A stretch of 64,000 nucleotides of DNA from Parafrankia sp041008525 (GTDB taxonomy: Bacteria; Actinomycetota; Actinomycetes; Frankiales; Frankiaceae). Location: contig NZ_JBFLUG010000034.1 in NCBI RefSeq assembly GCF_041008525.1, positions 1-64,000 of the forward strand, in the 5' to 3' direction. Positions 51,036 through 62,510 of this stretch are shown here, piece after piece. Numbering within the stretch: position 1 is the first letter of the stretch; the number at the start of each line of letters is the position of its first letter. Below the pieces are notes generated by a model that saw only the letters and a program-made list of their open reading frames with translations, was not told the origin of the DNA and ran no database searches. A program made the translations under genes and the position numbers.

Positions 51036-52823
51036 TCAGCGTGCTGGCAGCAGCCGGACCACGACGACGGACTCGCCCTCCAGCTCGACCCGGCCCGGCA
51101 TGTACGTGAACCCGGGGCTGGAGGCTGCCGGGGCGTCGAACGGCACCCCCTCCACCGGAACCGACTGCCGGTCGGCGGCGAGATTGCACACCACGGCGAC
51201 GTCACCGGCACCGGAGAGCCGGCGCAGCACGAACCACCGTGCCTGCTCGTCGAACGAGCAGCTGACCGAGGCCAGCGTCGGGTCACTGAGCTGGGGCAGC
51301 CGGCGGCGCAGGCTGATCAGACGGCGGTGCCAGTCGAACAGGGAGGCGTGGTCGGGCAGGTCCCGCTCGCTCCAGTCCAGCCGGGAGCGCTCGAACGTCG
51401 CCGGGTCCTGTGGGTCGGGGACGTCGTCGGGTCCCCAGCCGTGCGCGGCGAACTCCCCGCGCCGCCCGTTGCGCACGGCCTCGGCGAGGCCGGGGTCGGT
51501 GTGGTCGGTGAAGTACTGCCAGGGCGTGGTCGCGCCCCACTCCTCGCCCATGAACAGCATCGGCGTGAACGGCGCCGTCAGCAGCAGCGCGGCACCGATC
51601 CGCAGCTGGCCGGCGCTCAGCGTCGCCTGGGCCCGGTCTCCGGTCGCCCGGTTGCCGACCTGGTCGTGGTTCTGCAGGAACGTGACGAACCGGTAGGCGG
51701 GTGTCCGGGGCGGCACGGGACGCCCGTGGGAGCGGCCGCGGAACGTCGAGTAGCCACCGTCGTGCACGAACGCCGACGTCAGGGCCTTGCTGAGGGTTTC
51801 GAACGAGCCGAAATCGCCGTAGTAGCCCTGCCGTTCCCCGGACAGCGCGGCCCACAGCGCGTGGTGGATGTCGTCGGCCCACTGGCCGTCCAGCCCGTGC
51901 CCGCCGGCTTCCGGGGCAGTGATCATCCGTGGGTCGTTCATGTCGGACTCGGCCACCGCGAACAGCGGGCGGCGCTGTTGGGTGCCCAGCCGGTGCACCG
52001 CGTCGGAGATCTCCTCCAGCAGGTGCCGGGCCCGGTTGTCGACGAAGGCGTGCACGGCGTCGAGCCTCAGGCCGTCGCAGTGGTAGTCCCGCAGCCAGGC
52101 GAGGGCGCTGTCGATGACGAACGCGCGGACCTCGTCCGAGCCGGGGGTGTCCAGGTTCACCGCCGGGCCCCACGGGGTGCTGTACCGGTCGGTGAAGTAG
52201 GGCCCGAAGCGGCCGAGGTAGTTCCCGTCCGGGCCGAGGTGGTTGTAGACCACGTCCATGATCACACCGAGGCCGCGGTGATGGGCGGCGTCCACGAAAC
52301 GCTTCAGCCCGTCCGGCCCCCCGTACGGCTCGTGCACGGCGAACAGGCCGACCCCGTCGTAACCCCAGCCGTGCCGTCCCGGGAAGGCGTTCACGGGCAG
52401 CAGCTCGACCAGGTCGACCCCCAGGTCCACCAGGTGGTCGAGGCGCTCGATGGCCGCGTCGAAGGTTCCCTGCGGCGTGAAGGTACCGACGTGCAGCTCG
52501 TAGAGCACGCTGCCGGACAGCGGAACGCCGTGCCAGTGAACATCCGTCCACGGGAAGCGGGCATGGTCGACGAACCGGGAGCGGCCGTGCACCCCGTGCG
52601 GCTGCCGGGCGGAGCGTGGGTCGGGCAGCTCCTCGCCGCCGTCGAGGAGGTAGGCGTAGTCGGCTCCGTGCCGGGCCGCCGGCACCTCGACGGACCACCA
52701 GCCGCCGGCGGTGCCGGTCATCTCGTGCACGGTGTCCTGCCCGGAGCCGGCGCTGGTCGCGCCGTCCGCGATGACCAGGCTGACTGTCTTCGCGGCGGGT
52801 GCCCACACCCGGAAGGAAGTCAT
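51036..52823 (-). CDS. treZ: Malto-oligosyltrehalose trehalohydrolase
   Basis: This 595-residue GH13 enzyme releases trehalose from maltooligosyltrehalose. It has an N-terminal beta-sandwich domain (FRVWAPAAKTVSLVI), then the catalytic barrel with VIMDVVYNHLGPDGNYL, DGLRLDAVHAF (nucleophile Asp), FAVAESDMND (acid Glu) and FLQNHDQVGNRATG (transition-state Asp). PMLFMGEEWGATTPWQYFTDH is characteristic of TreZ. It is the last of glgX-treY-treZ, all on the minus strand, 124 bases after treY. Confidence 0.95.
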   Translation of the reverse strand: MTSFRVWAPAAKTVSLVIADGATSAGSGQDTVHEMTGTAGGWWSVEVPAARHGADYAYLLDGGEELPDPRSARQPHGVHGRSRFVDHARFPWTDVHWHGVPLSGSVLYELHVGTFTPQGTFDAAIERLDHLVDLGVDLVELLPVNAFPGRHGWGYDGVGLFAVHEPYGGPDGLKRFVDAAHHRGLGVIMDVVYNHLGPDGNYLGRFGPYFTDRYSTPWGPAVNLDTPGSDEVRAFVIDSALAWLRDYHCDGLRLDAVHAFVDNRARHLLEEISDAVHRLGTQQRRPLFAVAESDMNDPRMITAPEAGGHGLDGQWADDIHHALWAALSGERQGYYGDFGSFETLSKALTSAFVHDGGYSTFRGRSHGRPVPPRTPAYRFVTFLQNHDQVGNRATGDRAQATLSAGQLRIGAALLLTAPFTPMLFMGEEWGATTPWQYFTDHTDPGLAEAVRNGRRGEFAAHGWGPDDVPDPQDPATFERSRLDWSERDLPDHASLFDWHRRLISLRRRLPQLSDPTLASVSCSFDEQARWFVLRRLSGAGDVAVVCNLAADRQSVPVEGVPFDAPAASSPGFTYMPGRVELEGESVVVVRLLPAR

Positions 52824-55498
52824 GTGTCCTGTCTACCGGTAGCAGCTCGTCCCGGAACGTTCTTCGGCCCGGGTCTGGTTTCGGAGTACCCGCCGGCCTG
52901 CACACGGCGGGTACCCGCGCGGGGCCGCCGACGACACGGCGGCACTCTCAGGGGGTGCGGATCAGCAGGCTGACAGGGAAGTCGCGCAGCAGCCGCAGGA
53001 CGTAGGCCGTCCCCCCGTCGTGCCGTCGGCCGGTCAGGACGTCCGCCCAGCGGCCTTCGGGAAGGGTCACGGTCGTGTCGCGCCAGCCGCCGCCCCGCCG
53101 CAGGCCCAGAACGAGCCGCGGCACCACCGTCACCACCGACTCGGTGCGGCAGAAGGCGACGACGTGCTCGGCGGCCGAACCGGAAGCCCACAGCGGCCGG
53201 TAGGTGCCCTGCTCCCCGAACCACTCCGGGTGATCCCGCCGCACCCGCAGCGACCGCGCCACCACGAGCAGCTTCGCCGCGCCGGAGTCGTCGAGCACCG
53301 GCGGGCGCCGCGGCGCCGCCAGCTCCGAGCCGGGTTCCACCCCGAGCTCGGTGAGCATCTTCGCCCGCTCGCCGAAGTTGACCGGCCGGCGGTTGTCCGG
53401 GTCCACCAGGGAGTGATCCCACAGCTCCTGCCCCTGGTAGACGTCGGGGACGCCGGGCATCGTGAGCTGCAGCAGCTTCTGCGCCAGGCTGTTCTGCCGG
53501 CCGAGCTCGACCAGGGTGGCCACGTAGGTGTCCAGCGCGCCGACGAACTCCTCGTCCTCCAGCGCGCTCTCGATGTAGTTGGTCAGCGCCGCCTCGTAGG
53601 CGGGATCGGTGTCCGCCCAGGTCGTGAAGAGCTTCGCCTCCCGCACGGCCTTGACCATGTACTGACTGACCCGCTCGGCCGAGATCGGCCAGGCGCCCAC
53701 CAGGGTCTGCGCCAGCAGGTACATCGTGACCGGGTCGGGCCAGCCCGCCTCCGGGTCGGCGTGCCGCTCACCGAACCGGGTCAGCCGGCGCAGGATGTCG
53801 GCCCAGCCACGCGGGTCCTCCGACAGCACGGCGAGCCGGGCGCGGACGTCCTCGGAGCGCTTGGTGTCGTGCGTGGACAGCGTGGTCATGGTCAGCGGCC
53901 ACGCCCGCTGGGTGGTGATGTTGGCTTCGTGGAACTCGTTGACGGCGCTGCGGGGGTGGCCCGTCGGGTAGGCCGGGTAGTCACCCGGGGCACCGCCGAC
54001 CTCGTTGAGCGCGACCATCGGGACGTACCGGTAGAAGGCGGTGTCCTCGATGCCCTTGGCCATCACCGGCCCGCAGGTCTGCTGGAAGCGCACCACGAAC
54101 TCGGACGGACCGGCGAGCGCGAGGTCCTCGATCAGGTCGATCTCGCTGGCCCGGCCCGGCAGCGCCAGCCGGGCCTGCTCGCACGCGCGGACGACGTGGC
54201 CGCGGGCCTCCAGGCTGGGTGTGCCGTCCGGCCGGATGTAGGCGCGGTACACCTCGAAGGCGGCGAGCACCTCGCGCAGCGCCTCGCGCAGGCCGGCCCG
54301 GGTGAGGTCGGCCCGGTCGCGCCGCGCCTCGGCCAGCGCCAGCCCGGTCAGGCGGTCGACCTCGGGCCGCAGGACGGTGGTGAGGACGTCCATCTTCGCC
54401 GCTCGGGCGACCGGCGCGAAGTCAGGCGAGCGCCCGCTGACCTCGGTGTAGAGCGCGGCCAACGGGCGGGCGGACACCGGGTCGAGGAAGAGCCGGGTGA
54501 TCCGGTTCAGCGTCTCGTAGCCGGTGGTGCCGTCGCAGGCCCAGCTGTCGGGCAGGGCCTCCTCGCGTTCGATGATCTTCTCGACGATCGTCCACACGCC
54601 GCCGGTGGCGTCCGCGAGCTGGCGCAGGTACTCTTCCGGGTCGGCCAGGCCGTCCGGGTGGTCGATGCGCAGCCCTTCCAGGTTGCCGGAGCGGACCTGC
54701 TCGATCAGCAGCCGGTGGGTGGCGGCGAAGACGTCCGGGTCCTCCTGGCGCAGGCCGGCCAGCGACGGGATGTCGAAGAAACGGCGGTAGTTGAGCTCCG
54801 TCCCGCCGACGCGCCACCAGCACAGCCGGTAGTACTGCGCGTCCAGGGTGGCCGCGACGTCGGCCGGGTCGGCGGTGCCCGCGGCGACCGGGAGCACGTG
54901 GTCGTAGTAGACGATCACCCACTCGCCGTCCTCGTCCTGCTCGACGGTGATCTCGTCGGCGGCGAGGCTGTCCGCGAGCGACTGGCCGAGCAGCGGCAGC
55001 AGCACCCGGCCCGGGTTGTCCGGGGAGTCCCAGTCGATGTCGAACCAGGAGGCGTAGGGGGAGTCCGGCCCCTCGCGCAGCACGGACCACCAGGCGGTGT
55101 TCGTCGTGCCGGGGGCCAGCACTGCCATGTGGTTGGGCACGACGTCCGCGACGATCCCGAGCCCGGCGCGCCGGGCCGCGGCCACCAGCCGGCGCAGGCC
55201 GCCGAGGCCGCCGAGCTCCGGGCTGATCTGGCTGTGGTCGACGACGTCGTAGCCGTGCGTCGACCCGGGCGCCGCCTCCAGGATGGGCGACAGGTACAGG
55301 TGGGAGACCCCGAGCCCCGCCAGGTATGGAATGATCACGGCGGCGTCGGTGAACGAGAACTCCAGGTGCAGCTGGAGCCGGTAGGTCCCGCTCGGGACGA
55401 CCCGGAGCTCGCCGCCGCCCAGCTCCTCCCGGCCCGCGCCCGGGGCGCCCTCCCGGCGGCGGTCGGCAGGCGGGTGGCGGTCGGGGCCGCCGGGCCGG

Positions 55499-57706
<2,208 letters not shown>

Positions 57707-57714
57707 ACGCACGA

Positions 57715-57720
57715 AGCCTA
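57715..57720 (-). promoter_or_regulatory. -10 element TAGGCT, candidate leaderless start of glgX
   Basis: On the minus strand TAGGCT ends 8 bases before the ATG at 57706, with no ribosome site in between. Confidence 0.35.
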
Positions 57721-57828
57721 CGGCTCGGCACCCCCGCCCGGCCTGGGGGCGCGCGAAGCGCGGGCGGCTGTTGGCTGCAGCTATTGAGTTCTGATAGATC
57801 GTTGGAGTTCCGACCGCGGGGAGGTGCC

Positions 57829-58281
57829 ATGGCGGACGAGGTCGTCTGGGTCGTCGTGGCGGGTGTGCTCCTGGTCGGGGAACTGTTCACCCTGGACCTG
57901 ATACTGATCATGTTCGCGCTTGCGGCGCTGGTCAGTGCGGGCCTCGCGGTCGCGGGCGCCGACCTGATCGTGCAGATCGTGGCCTTCGCCGGGGTTTCGG
58001 TCGGGCTCACCGCCGGCCTGCGCCCGGTCGCCCGCCGCCATCTGACCCGCGGCCCGCTGCTGCGGACCGGGACGGACGCGCTGGTCGGCGCCCCCGCCGT
58101 CGTCGTCGAGCGGGTCGACGGGGCGGACGGCAGGGTCCGGCTGGCCGGCGAGATCTGGTCCGCGAGACCCTTCCCGGAGGCGGAGGTACTGGACGTCGGC
58201 ACCGCCGTCCGGGTGCTGCGCGTCGACGGCGCGCATGTGATCGTGCACCGCGCGGAGGGGATCCCGCCTCCCAGCGGGTAG
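57829..58281 (+). CDS. NfeD-family membrane protein
   Basis: This 150-residue short NfeD protein has three to four membrane helices in residues 4-65 (VVWVVVAGVLLVGELFTLDLI onward) and a C-terminal OB-fold domain with TDALVGAPAVVVERVDGADGRVRLAGEIWSARP. Short NfeD proteins pair with SPFH proteins in membrane microdomains, and the next gene is such a partner. ATG 57829 follows GGGGAGG. A TTGGCT/TAGATC pair 18 bases apart upstream is a weak promoter candidate. Lacking a ClpP-like serine-protease domain, it is the short form. Confidence 0.85.
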   Translation: MADEVVWVVVAGVLLVGELFTLDLILIMFALAALVSAGLAVAGADLIVQIVAFAGVSVGLTAGLRPVARRHLTRGPLLRTGTDALVGAPAVVVERVDGADGRVRLAGEIWSARPFPEAEVLDVGTAVRVLRVDGAHVIVHRAEGIPPPSG

Positions 58282-58328
58282 GACGGCGCGCCGGGGAGCG
58301 GGACCTCGGCCATAACCAAGGAGTGAAG

Positions 58329-59348
58329 ATGGGCGGAGTCATCGCCGCCGGGGTGGCGGCGCTGGTGGTCCTGATCTTCCTGATCCGGTCCGTGCGGATC
58401 GTTCCGCAGGCGCGCGCGATGGTGGTCGAGCGCCTCGGCCGCTACCACCGCACGCTGACCCCGGGCCTGGCGATCGTGGTCCCGATCGTCGACCGGATCC
58501 GGGAGCGCATCGACCTGCGTGAGCAGGTGGTGAGCTTCCCGCCGCAGCCGGTCATCACCGAGGACAACCTCGTCGTGGGTATCGACACCGTCATCTACTT
58601 CCAGGTGACCGACCCGCGGGCGGCAACCTACGAGATCGCCGACTTCATCCGGGCGATCGAGCAGCTGACCGTCACCACCCTGCGCAACGTCATCGGCGGG
58701 ATGAACCTGGAGGGGACCCTCACCTCCCGGGACCAGATCAACGGGCAGCTGCGCGGGGTCCTGGACGACGCGACGGGGCGGTGGGGCATCCGGGTGAACC
58801 GGGTCGAGCTCAAGGCGATCGACCCGCCGCGCTCCATCCAGGACTCGATGGAGAAGCAGATGCGCGCCGAGCGGGACCGGCGGGCCGCGATCCTGACGGC
58901 GGAGGGCGTGAAGGCCAGCGAGATCCTGCGGGCCGAGGGCGAGAAACAGGCCGCGATCCTGCGGGCCGAAGGCCACCGGGAGGCCCAGATCCTCGCCGCC
59001 GAGGGCGAGGCCAAGGCGATCGGGACCGTGTTCGGCGCCATTCACGAGGGCGACCCGGACCAGAAGCTCCTCGCCTACCAGTACCTGCAGATGCTGCCAC
59101 GGCTGGCCCAGGGGCAGGCCAGCAAGCTGTGGATCGTGCCCAGCGAACTGACCTCCGCGCTGGGTGGCCTCGCCGGGCCCGGCGGGCTGTTCGACGTCGA
59201 AGGCCGGGCCGGCCGCCAGAGCGGGCGCGACGGCGCCGTCGACGGCGACGGCGAACGCGGCAGCCAGCGCGGCGGTGAGGGTGGACGCGAGGGCGGCGGG
59301 GGCCGGCCGGGTGGCGGGGACGGGAGCTGGCCCGCCGCTCCCGTCTGA
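58329..59348 (+). CDS. SPFH/Band 7 (stomatin-like) membrane protein
   Basis: This 339-residue protein begins with a single N-terminal helix, GVIAAGVAALVVLIFLI, then an SPFH domain: QARAMVVERLGRYHRTLTPGLAIVVPIVDRI, IDLREQVVSFPPQPVITEDNL and VGIDTVIYFQV. A coiled-coil Glu/Ala stretch (about residues 178-235, RAERDRRAAILTAEGVKASE and so on) follows. The C-terminal 65 residues are Gly/Arg/Asp-rich. ATG 58329 fits AAGGAG at 58318-58323; GTG 58323 would overlap that site. Pairing with NfeD, 47 bases upstream, is a conserved module of membrane rafts. Confidence 0.9.
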   Translation: MGGVIAAGVAALVVLIFLIRSVRIVPQARAMVVERLGRYHRTLTPGLAIVVPIVDRIRERIDLREQVVSFPPQPVITEDNLVVGIDTVIYFQVTDPRAATYEIADFIRAIEQLTVTTLRNVIGGMNLEGTLTSRDQINGQLRGVLDDATGRWGIRVNRVELKAIDPPRSIQDSMEKQMRAERDRRAAILTAEGVKASEILRAEGEKQAAILRAEGHREAQILAAEGEAKAIGTVFGAIHEGDPDQKLLAYQYLQMLPRLAQGQASKLWIVPSELTSALGGLAGPGGLFDVEGRAGRQSGRDGAVDGDGERGSQRGGEGGREGGGGRPGGGDGSWPAAPV

Positions 59349-59520
59349 GCCTCACCTGAAAGAACCAGTCCCTCGGTGGGGTGGGGGACACCACATGTGG
59401 CACCAGGGGAGGAGAGAGGTCTAGTCCTGGCCCGCTGGTCATGGCACGATCGACTGGTATCTGACGGGTCCGATGTGGCGAGCCGCAGGGGAAGGCGTTC
59501 CTCGTCGACGGAGGTCCCGC

Positions 59521-60063
59521 GTGGTGGCAATGTCATCGACAGCTCGTGAGCTGTCATCCGGCTCGTCGTCCTTCGCCGTGCCGGGCAAGCTGGCGGTTCT
59601 CGCGTGCCCGCCAGCGCTGTGCCCGCACCTGGAGTTCGCCGTGTCCGGAGCCCTGACCGCCCCGGTCTCCCTGACCTGGACGGCACAGCCGGGCCATCCC
59701 GGCTTCCTGTATGCCGGTCTGGAATGGCGCGCCGTTCCGGGGACGGCGGGCCGGCTGGCCTCCGTCCTGCGCCGGCTGGGGCATGTGACCTTCGAGACCG
59801 TCGAGGGTCCTTCGCCGGGCTGTGACGCCGAGCGGTACTCGTTCACCCCCGAGCTGGGTCTGCACCGCGCCGCGATCGCCGCCAACGGGGACGTCGTGGT
59901 CGGCGAGGTCGCCCTGCTCGCCCTGCTCGAACGCGGTGAGGCGCGGGAGACCCTCTCCCGAGGCCTGCACCGCCTGCTCGGCACCGCCTGGGACGACGTC
60001 CTGGAACCGCTGCGGCGAGGGGCTCACGGCGCTCCCGTGACCTGGCTGCGGCGCACCGGGTGA
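59521..60063 (+). CDS. DUF3145 family protein
   Basis: This 180-residue protein matches DUF3145, a small actinobacterial family. Pattern segments are PPALCPHLEFAVSGAL, LTWTAQPGHPGFLYAGLEW, GTAGRLASVLRRLGHVTFETVEGPSPGCDAERYSFTPELGL and DDVLEPLRRGAHGAPVTWLRR. Function is unknown. GTG 59521 follows GGAGG at 59510-59514; an ATG three codons later is possible. It has no membrane helix. A 7-bp hairpin follows its stop. Confidence 0.8.
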   Translation: MVAMSSTARELSSGSSSFAVPGKLAVLACPPALCPHLEFAVSGALTAPVSLTWTAQPGHPGFLYAGLEWRAVPGTAGRLASVLRRLGHVTFETVEGPSPGCDAERYSFTPELGLHRAAIAANGDVVVGEVALLALLERGEARETLSRGLHRLLGTAWDDVLEPLRRGAHGAPVTWLRRTG

Positions 60064-60079
60064 CGTCTCCGCACAGTTT

Positions 60080-60097
60080 GCTGAGCGCCCGCTCAGC
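60080..60097 (+). terminator. Hairpin after the DUF3145 gene
   Basis: GCTGAGC-GCCC-GCTCAGC forms a 7-bp perfect stem with a 4-base loop, 16 bases after the stop. There is no T run. Confidence 0.45.
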
Positions 60098-60155
60098 TGT
60101 CTGTGGTCAAGCCCACACTGTGTTCGCGTGGGTCGGACGGGCACATACCCCCGGG

Positions 60156-60181
60156 GTCGTGCGTTGTGGGTTGCGCACGAC
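60156..60181 (+). promoter_or_regulatory. Inverted repeat just before the DUF4193 gene
   Basis: GTCGTGCG (60156-60163) and CGCACGAC (60174-60181) are exact inverted copies with 10 bases between. They lie 18 bases before GGGAGAA of the DUF4193 gene and could be a leader hairpin or an operator. Confidence 0.4.
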
Positions 60182-60209
60182 GAGAGCACAACCATTCTGG
60201 GAGAACTCA

Positions 60210-60500
60210 GTGGCCACCGATTACGACACCCCCCGTACCACGGAACTCGAGGACTCCGAGCAGAGCCTGGAGGCCCTCAAGGCCCGGCGGGCGGACGCGG
60301 CGGCCGACCTCGGTGACGATGTCGATCCGTTCGAGACCGAGCTCGGCCTGCCCGGCGCCGACCTGTCCGGAGAGGAGCTGACCGTCCGTGTCCTGCCGCG
60401 GCAGGCGGACGAGTTCACCTGCACGAGCTGCTACCTCGTCCACCACCGCAGCCAGCTCTACGACGCCCGGCGCATGGTCTGCCGGGACTGCGCCGCCTGA
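60210..60500 (+). CDS. DUF4193 family zinc-ribbon protein
   Basis: This 96-residue acidic protein has a C-terminal four-Cys zinc ribbon, FTCTSCYLVHHRSQLYDARRMVCRDC, the hallmark of DUF4193 (M. tuberculosis Rv2699c type, near dut there). The N-terminus is charged and helical. GTG 60210 follows GGGAGAA at 60199-60205. Function is unknown. It converges on the nicotinamidase gene. Confidence 0.88.
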   Translation: MATDYDTPRTTELEDSEQSLEALKARRADAAADLGDDVDPFETELGLPGADLSGEELTVRVLPRQADEFTCTSCYLVHHRSQLYDARRMVCRDCAA

Positions 60501-60572
60501 AACCCGGCGCCCAGCACCACCGCGGTGCGAACCAGGCGGTACCGCGGTCTCCTGCTCCCCTGCCCGGGGAGG

Positions 60573-61274
60573 TCAGGACGGTGTCCGCACGCCTGCCTCA
60601 CGCATCCGGGCGACCGCGCGTTCGCGGTCGCCCTCGGTCAGTTCGACGAAGCGGGTGAGCGCCAGGGGGACGACGACGTCCAGCCCCTGGGCCCGCGCGT
60701 CGAGCGCGGTCTCGAGCACGCAGTAGTCACCCGCGAGGCCGACCACGACCACGCTGGCCACCGAGCCCGCGGCCAGCCGCTCGCCGAGCACCGTCGAGGA
60801 CCGCGCACCCGACTGCGGGTCCCGCACGGAGAAGCCCGAGTAGCCGTCCGCGCCGTCGACGCCCTTGCGGATGACCTCCCCGGCGATCGTCATGCCGGGG
60901 TGGAAGTCTGCGCCGGGCGTGTCGCGTACGCAGTGGGGCGGCCACGGCCCGCCCTCGGTCACGAAGTGCGGCGTCGACGGGGGATGCCAGTCCTGGGTGT
61001 AGTAGACCGGGGAGCCGGCCTCCGTCGCGGCCGCGATCTCAGCGTTCACCCCGTCGACGATCTCCTCGCCGCCGCCGACGTAGAGGCTGCCGCCGGCTGC
61101 CGCGAAGTCGTTCTGCATGTCGATCACCAGCAGCGCCACGCCGGGGCCGTACCGGGCATGGGCATGGCCGTCCGTGACCGTGGCGGCCTGGTCCCCAGGC
61201 CGGCTCGCTCCGTGCGGGCCGGTCCGTTCCGCCGCGCCCTCGGCCGAGCTGCTTCCCACGATGCCTCCCGACAT
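60573..61274 (-). CDS. pncA: Nicotinamidase (isochorismatase family)
   Basis: This 233-residue amidase converts nicotinamide to nicotinate in NAD recycling. The catalytic triad is visible as Asp in LLVIDMQNDF, Lys in VIRKGVDGADGYS and Cys in GLAGDYCVLETALDA. Metal-binding DWHPPSTPHF follows the first. The first 45 residues are an extra Gly/Ala-rich stretch. It could be another cysteine hydrolase of the family, but the motifs fit PncA well. It converges with DUF4193 and is divergent from DUF3097. Confidence 0.87.
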   Translation of the reverse strand: MSGGIVGSSSAEGAAERTGPHGASRPGDQAATVTDGHAHARYGPGVALLVIDMQNDFAAAGGSLYVGGGEEIVDGVNAEIAAATEAGSPVYYTQDWHPPSTPHFVTEGGPWPPHCVRDTPGADFHPGMTIAGEVIRKGVDGADGYSGFSVRDPQSGARSSTVLGERLAAGSVASVVVVGLAGDYCVLETALDARAQGLDVVVPLALTRFVELTEGDRERAVARMREAGVRTPS

Positions 61275-61363
61275 CCACGATGGTCACTTCGGGCCCGCGT
61301 GGCCACCCGGTCGGCGCCCCGCGCCGCGGCGTGTCGTCGGGAATGCCCGCCCCTGCCCCACTG

Positions 61364-61369
61364 TAGGTT
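61364..61369 (+). promoter_or_regulatory. -10 element TAGGTT, candidate leaderless start of the DUF3097 gene
   Basis: TAGGTT ends exactly 6 bases before the GTG start, preceded by an extended TG. No ribosome site separates them. Confidence 0.45.
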
Positions 61370-61375
61370 GCGGGC

Positions 61376-62188
61376 GTGCGCAGCCGCGACTACGGACCCG
61401 ACATCCTGGCCCAGGCCAGGGCACGGGTACCCAGACAGCCACGGGTGGTCGAGATCGAGCCGGACCTCGTCGTCGAGGACGCTGACTCCGGGTACTGCGG
61501 CGCGGTCGTCGGCGTCGAGGCCGGCGGGGTGATGCTCGAGGACCGGAAGGGGCGCCGCCGGGTCTTCCCCCTCGTCCCGGGCGCCTTCCTGCTGGACGGC
61601 GAGCGGGTCACACTCACCCGCCCCCGGCCCGCCACCCCGTCCGCGCCCCGGCGAACCGCCTCGGGCTCCCTCGCCGTGCCAGGTGCGCCCGCCCGCGTCG
61701 CGCGTGCCAGCCGCATCTACGTCGAGGGCCTGCACGACGCCGCCCTCGTCGAACGGGTCTGGGGCGATGACCTGCGGATCGAGGGTGTCGTCGTGGAGCC
61801 GCTGAACGGCGTCGACGACCTCCCCGAGATCGTCCGCGGTTTCCGGCCGCAGTCGGGGCGCCGGCTCGGCGTCCTCGTCGACCACCTCGTTCCCGGGTCC
61901 AAGGAGAGCCGGATCGCTGCTGCCGCTGCTGGCGAGCACGTTCTCGTGACCGGTCATCCCTACATCGACATCTGGCAGGCGGTGAAGCCGACCTCGGTCG
62001 GGATCCGGGCCTGGCCGCAGGTGCCGCGGGGCCAGGCCTGGAAGGAGGGCGTCTGCGCGGCCCTGGGCGTCAGCGAGCCGGCCGAGATGTGGCGCCGGGT
62101 GCTCGCGGCGGTCGACTCGTACTCCGACCTCGAACCCGGCCTGCTGAGGGCCGTCGAGGAGCTGATCGATTTCGTGACCGCGACCTGA
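61376..62188 (+). CDS. DUF3097 family protein (TOPRIM-like core)
   Basis: This 270-residue protein matches DUF3097 of actinobacteria. It begins RDYGPDILAQARARVPRQPRVVEIEPDLVVEDADSGYCGAVVG. A TOPRIM-like part carries RIYVEGLHDAALVERVWGDDL and RLGVLVDHLVPGSKESRIAA, with the usual acidic residues. The C-terminus has GHPYIDIWQAVKPTSVGI and AWKEGVCAALG. Function is unknown; the TOPRIM resemblance suggests nucleic-acid or nucleotide chemistry. GTG 61376 fits the family start. Confidence 0.85.
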   Translation: MRSRDYGPDILAQARARVPRQPRVVEIEPDLVVEDADSGYCGAVVGVEAGGVMLEDRKGRRRVFPLVPGAFLLDGERVTLTRPRPATPSAPRRTASGSLAVPGAPARVARASRIYVEGLHDAALVERVWGDDLRIEGVVVEPLNGVDDLPEIVRGFRPQSGRRLGVLVDHLVPGSKESRIAAAAAGEHVLVTGHPYIDIWQAVKPTSVGIRAWPQVPRGQAWKEGVCAALGVSEPAEMWRRVLAAVDSYSDLEPGLLRAVEELIDFVTAT

Positions 62189-62510
62189 CGGAGAGTGGTG
62201 CGGCGATCCGAGGCGGCCTGGACGGACGTATATGGTTACGTACGGCCATTCCAGGCTCTTCGGCGCGAAGGTCACTTCGGTCGCTGGTCACTTCGGGTTG
62301 CTGGTCGTCCCGGTCCCCTGGTCGCGTGGATCATGTGCGTGGATCCTGCGGTGCTGTGGTCTCTGGTTCGCCGAGGTCCCGGCCGACGCACCGAGGCACG
62401 GGGTCCGGTGCCTGACCGCATCCCGGTCGCCGGTGTCTGACCCGCGCCCGGGCCCGTCGATGCCTGGATTGGCCAGGCCCGGAGGGGGGCGGAGGAGAAG
62501 CGGGGGCGCC
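62189..62510 (+). other. Spacer with 16-bp direct repeats upstream of the amidase gene
   Basis: This 322-bp region contains GGTCACTTCGG at 62270-62280 and 62286-62296, a 16-base period, with a further partial copy (GGTCG) after it. Just upstream is TATATGGTTACGTACGGCC, which holds the palindrome TACGTA and may be part of a promoter. GGAGGAGA at 62491-62498 and GGGGG closer in precede the amidase ATG. No gene is supported. Confidence 0.5.
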
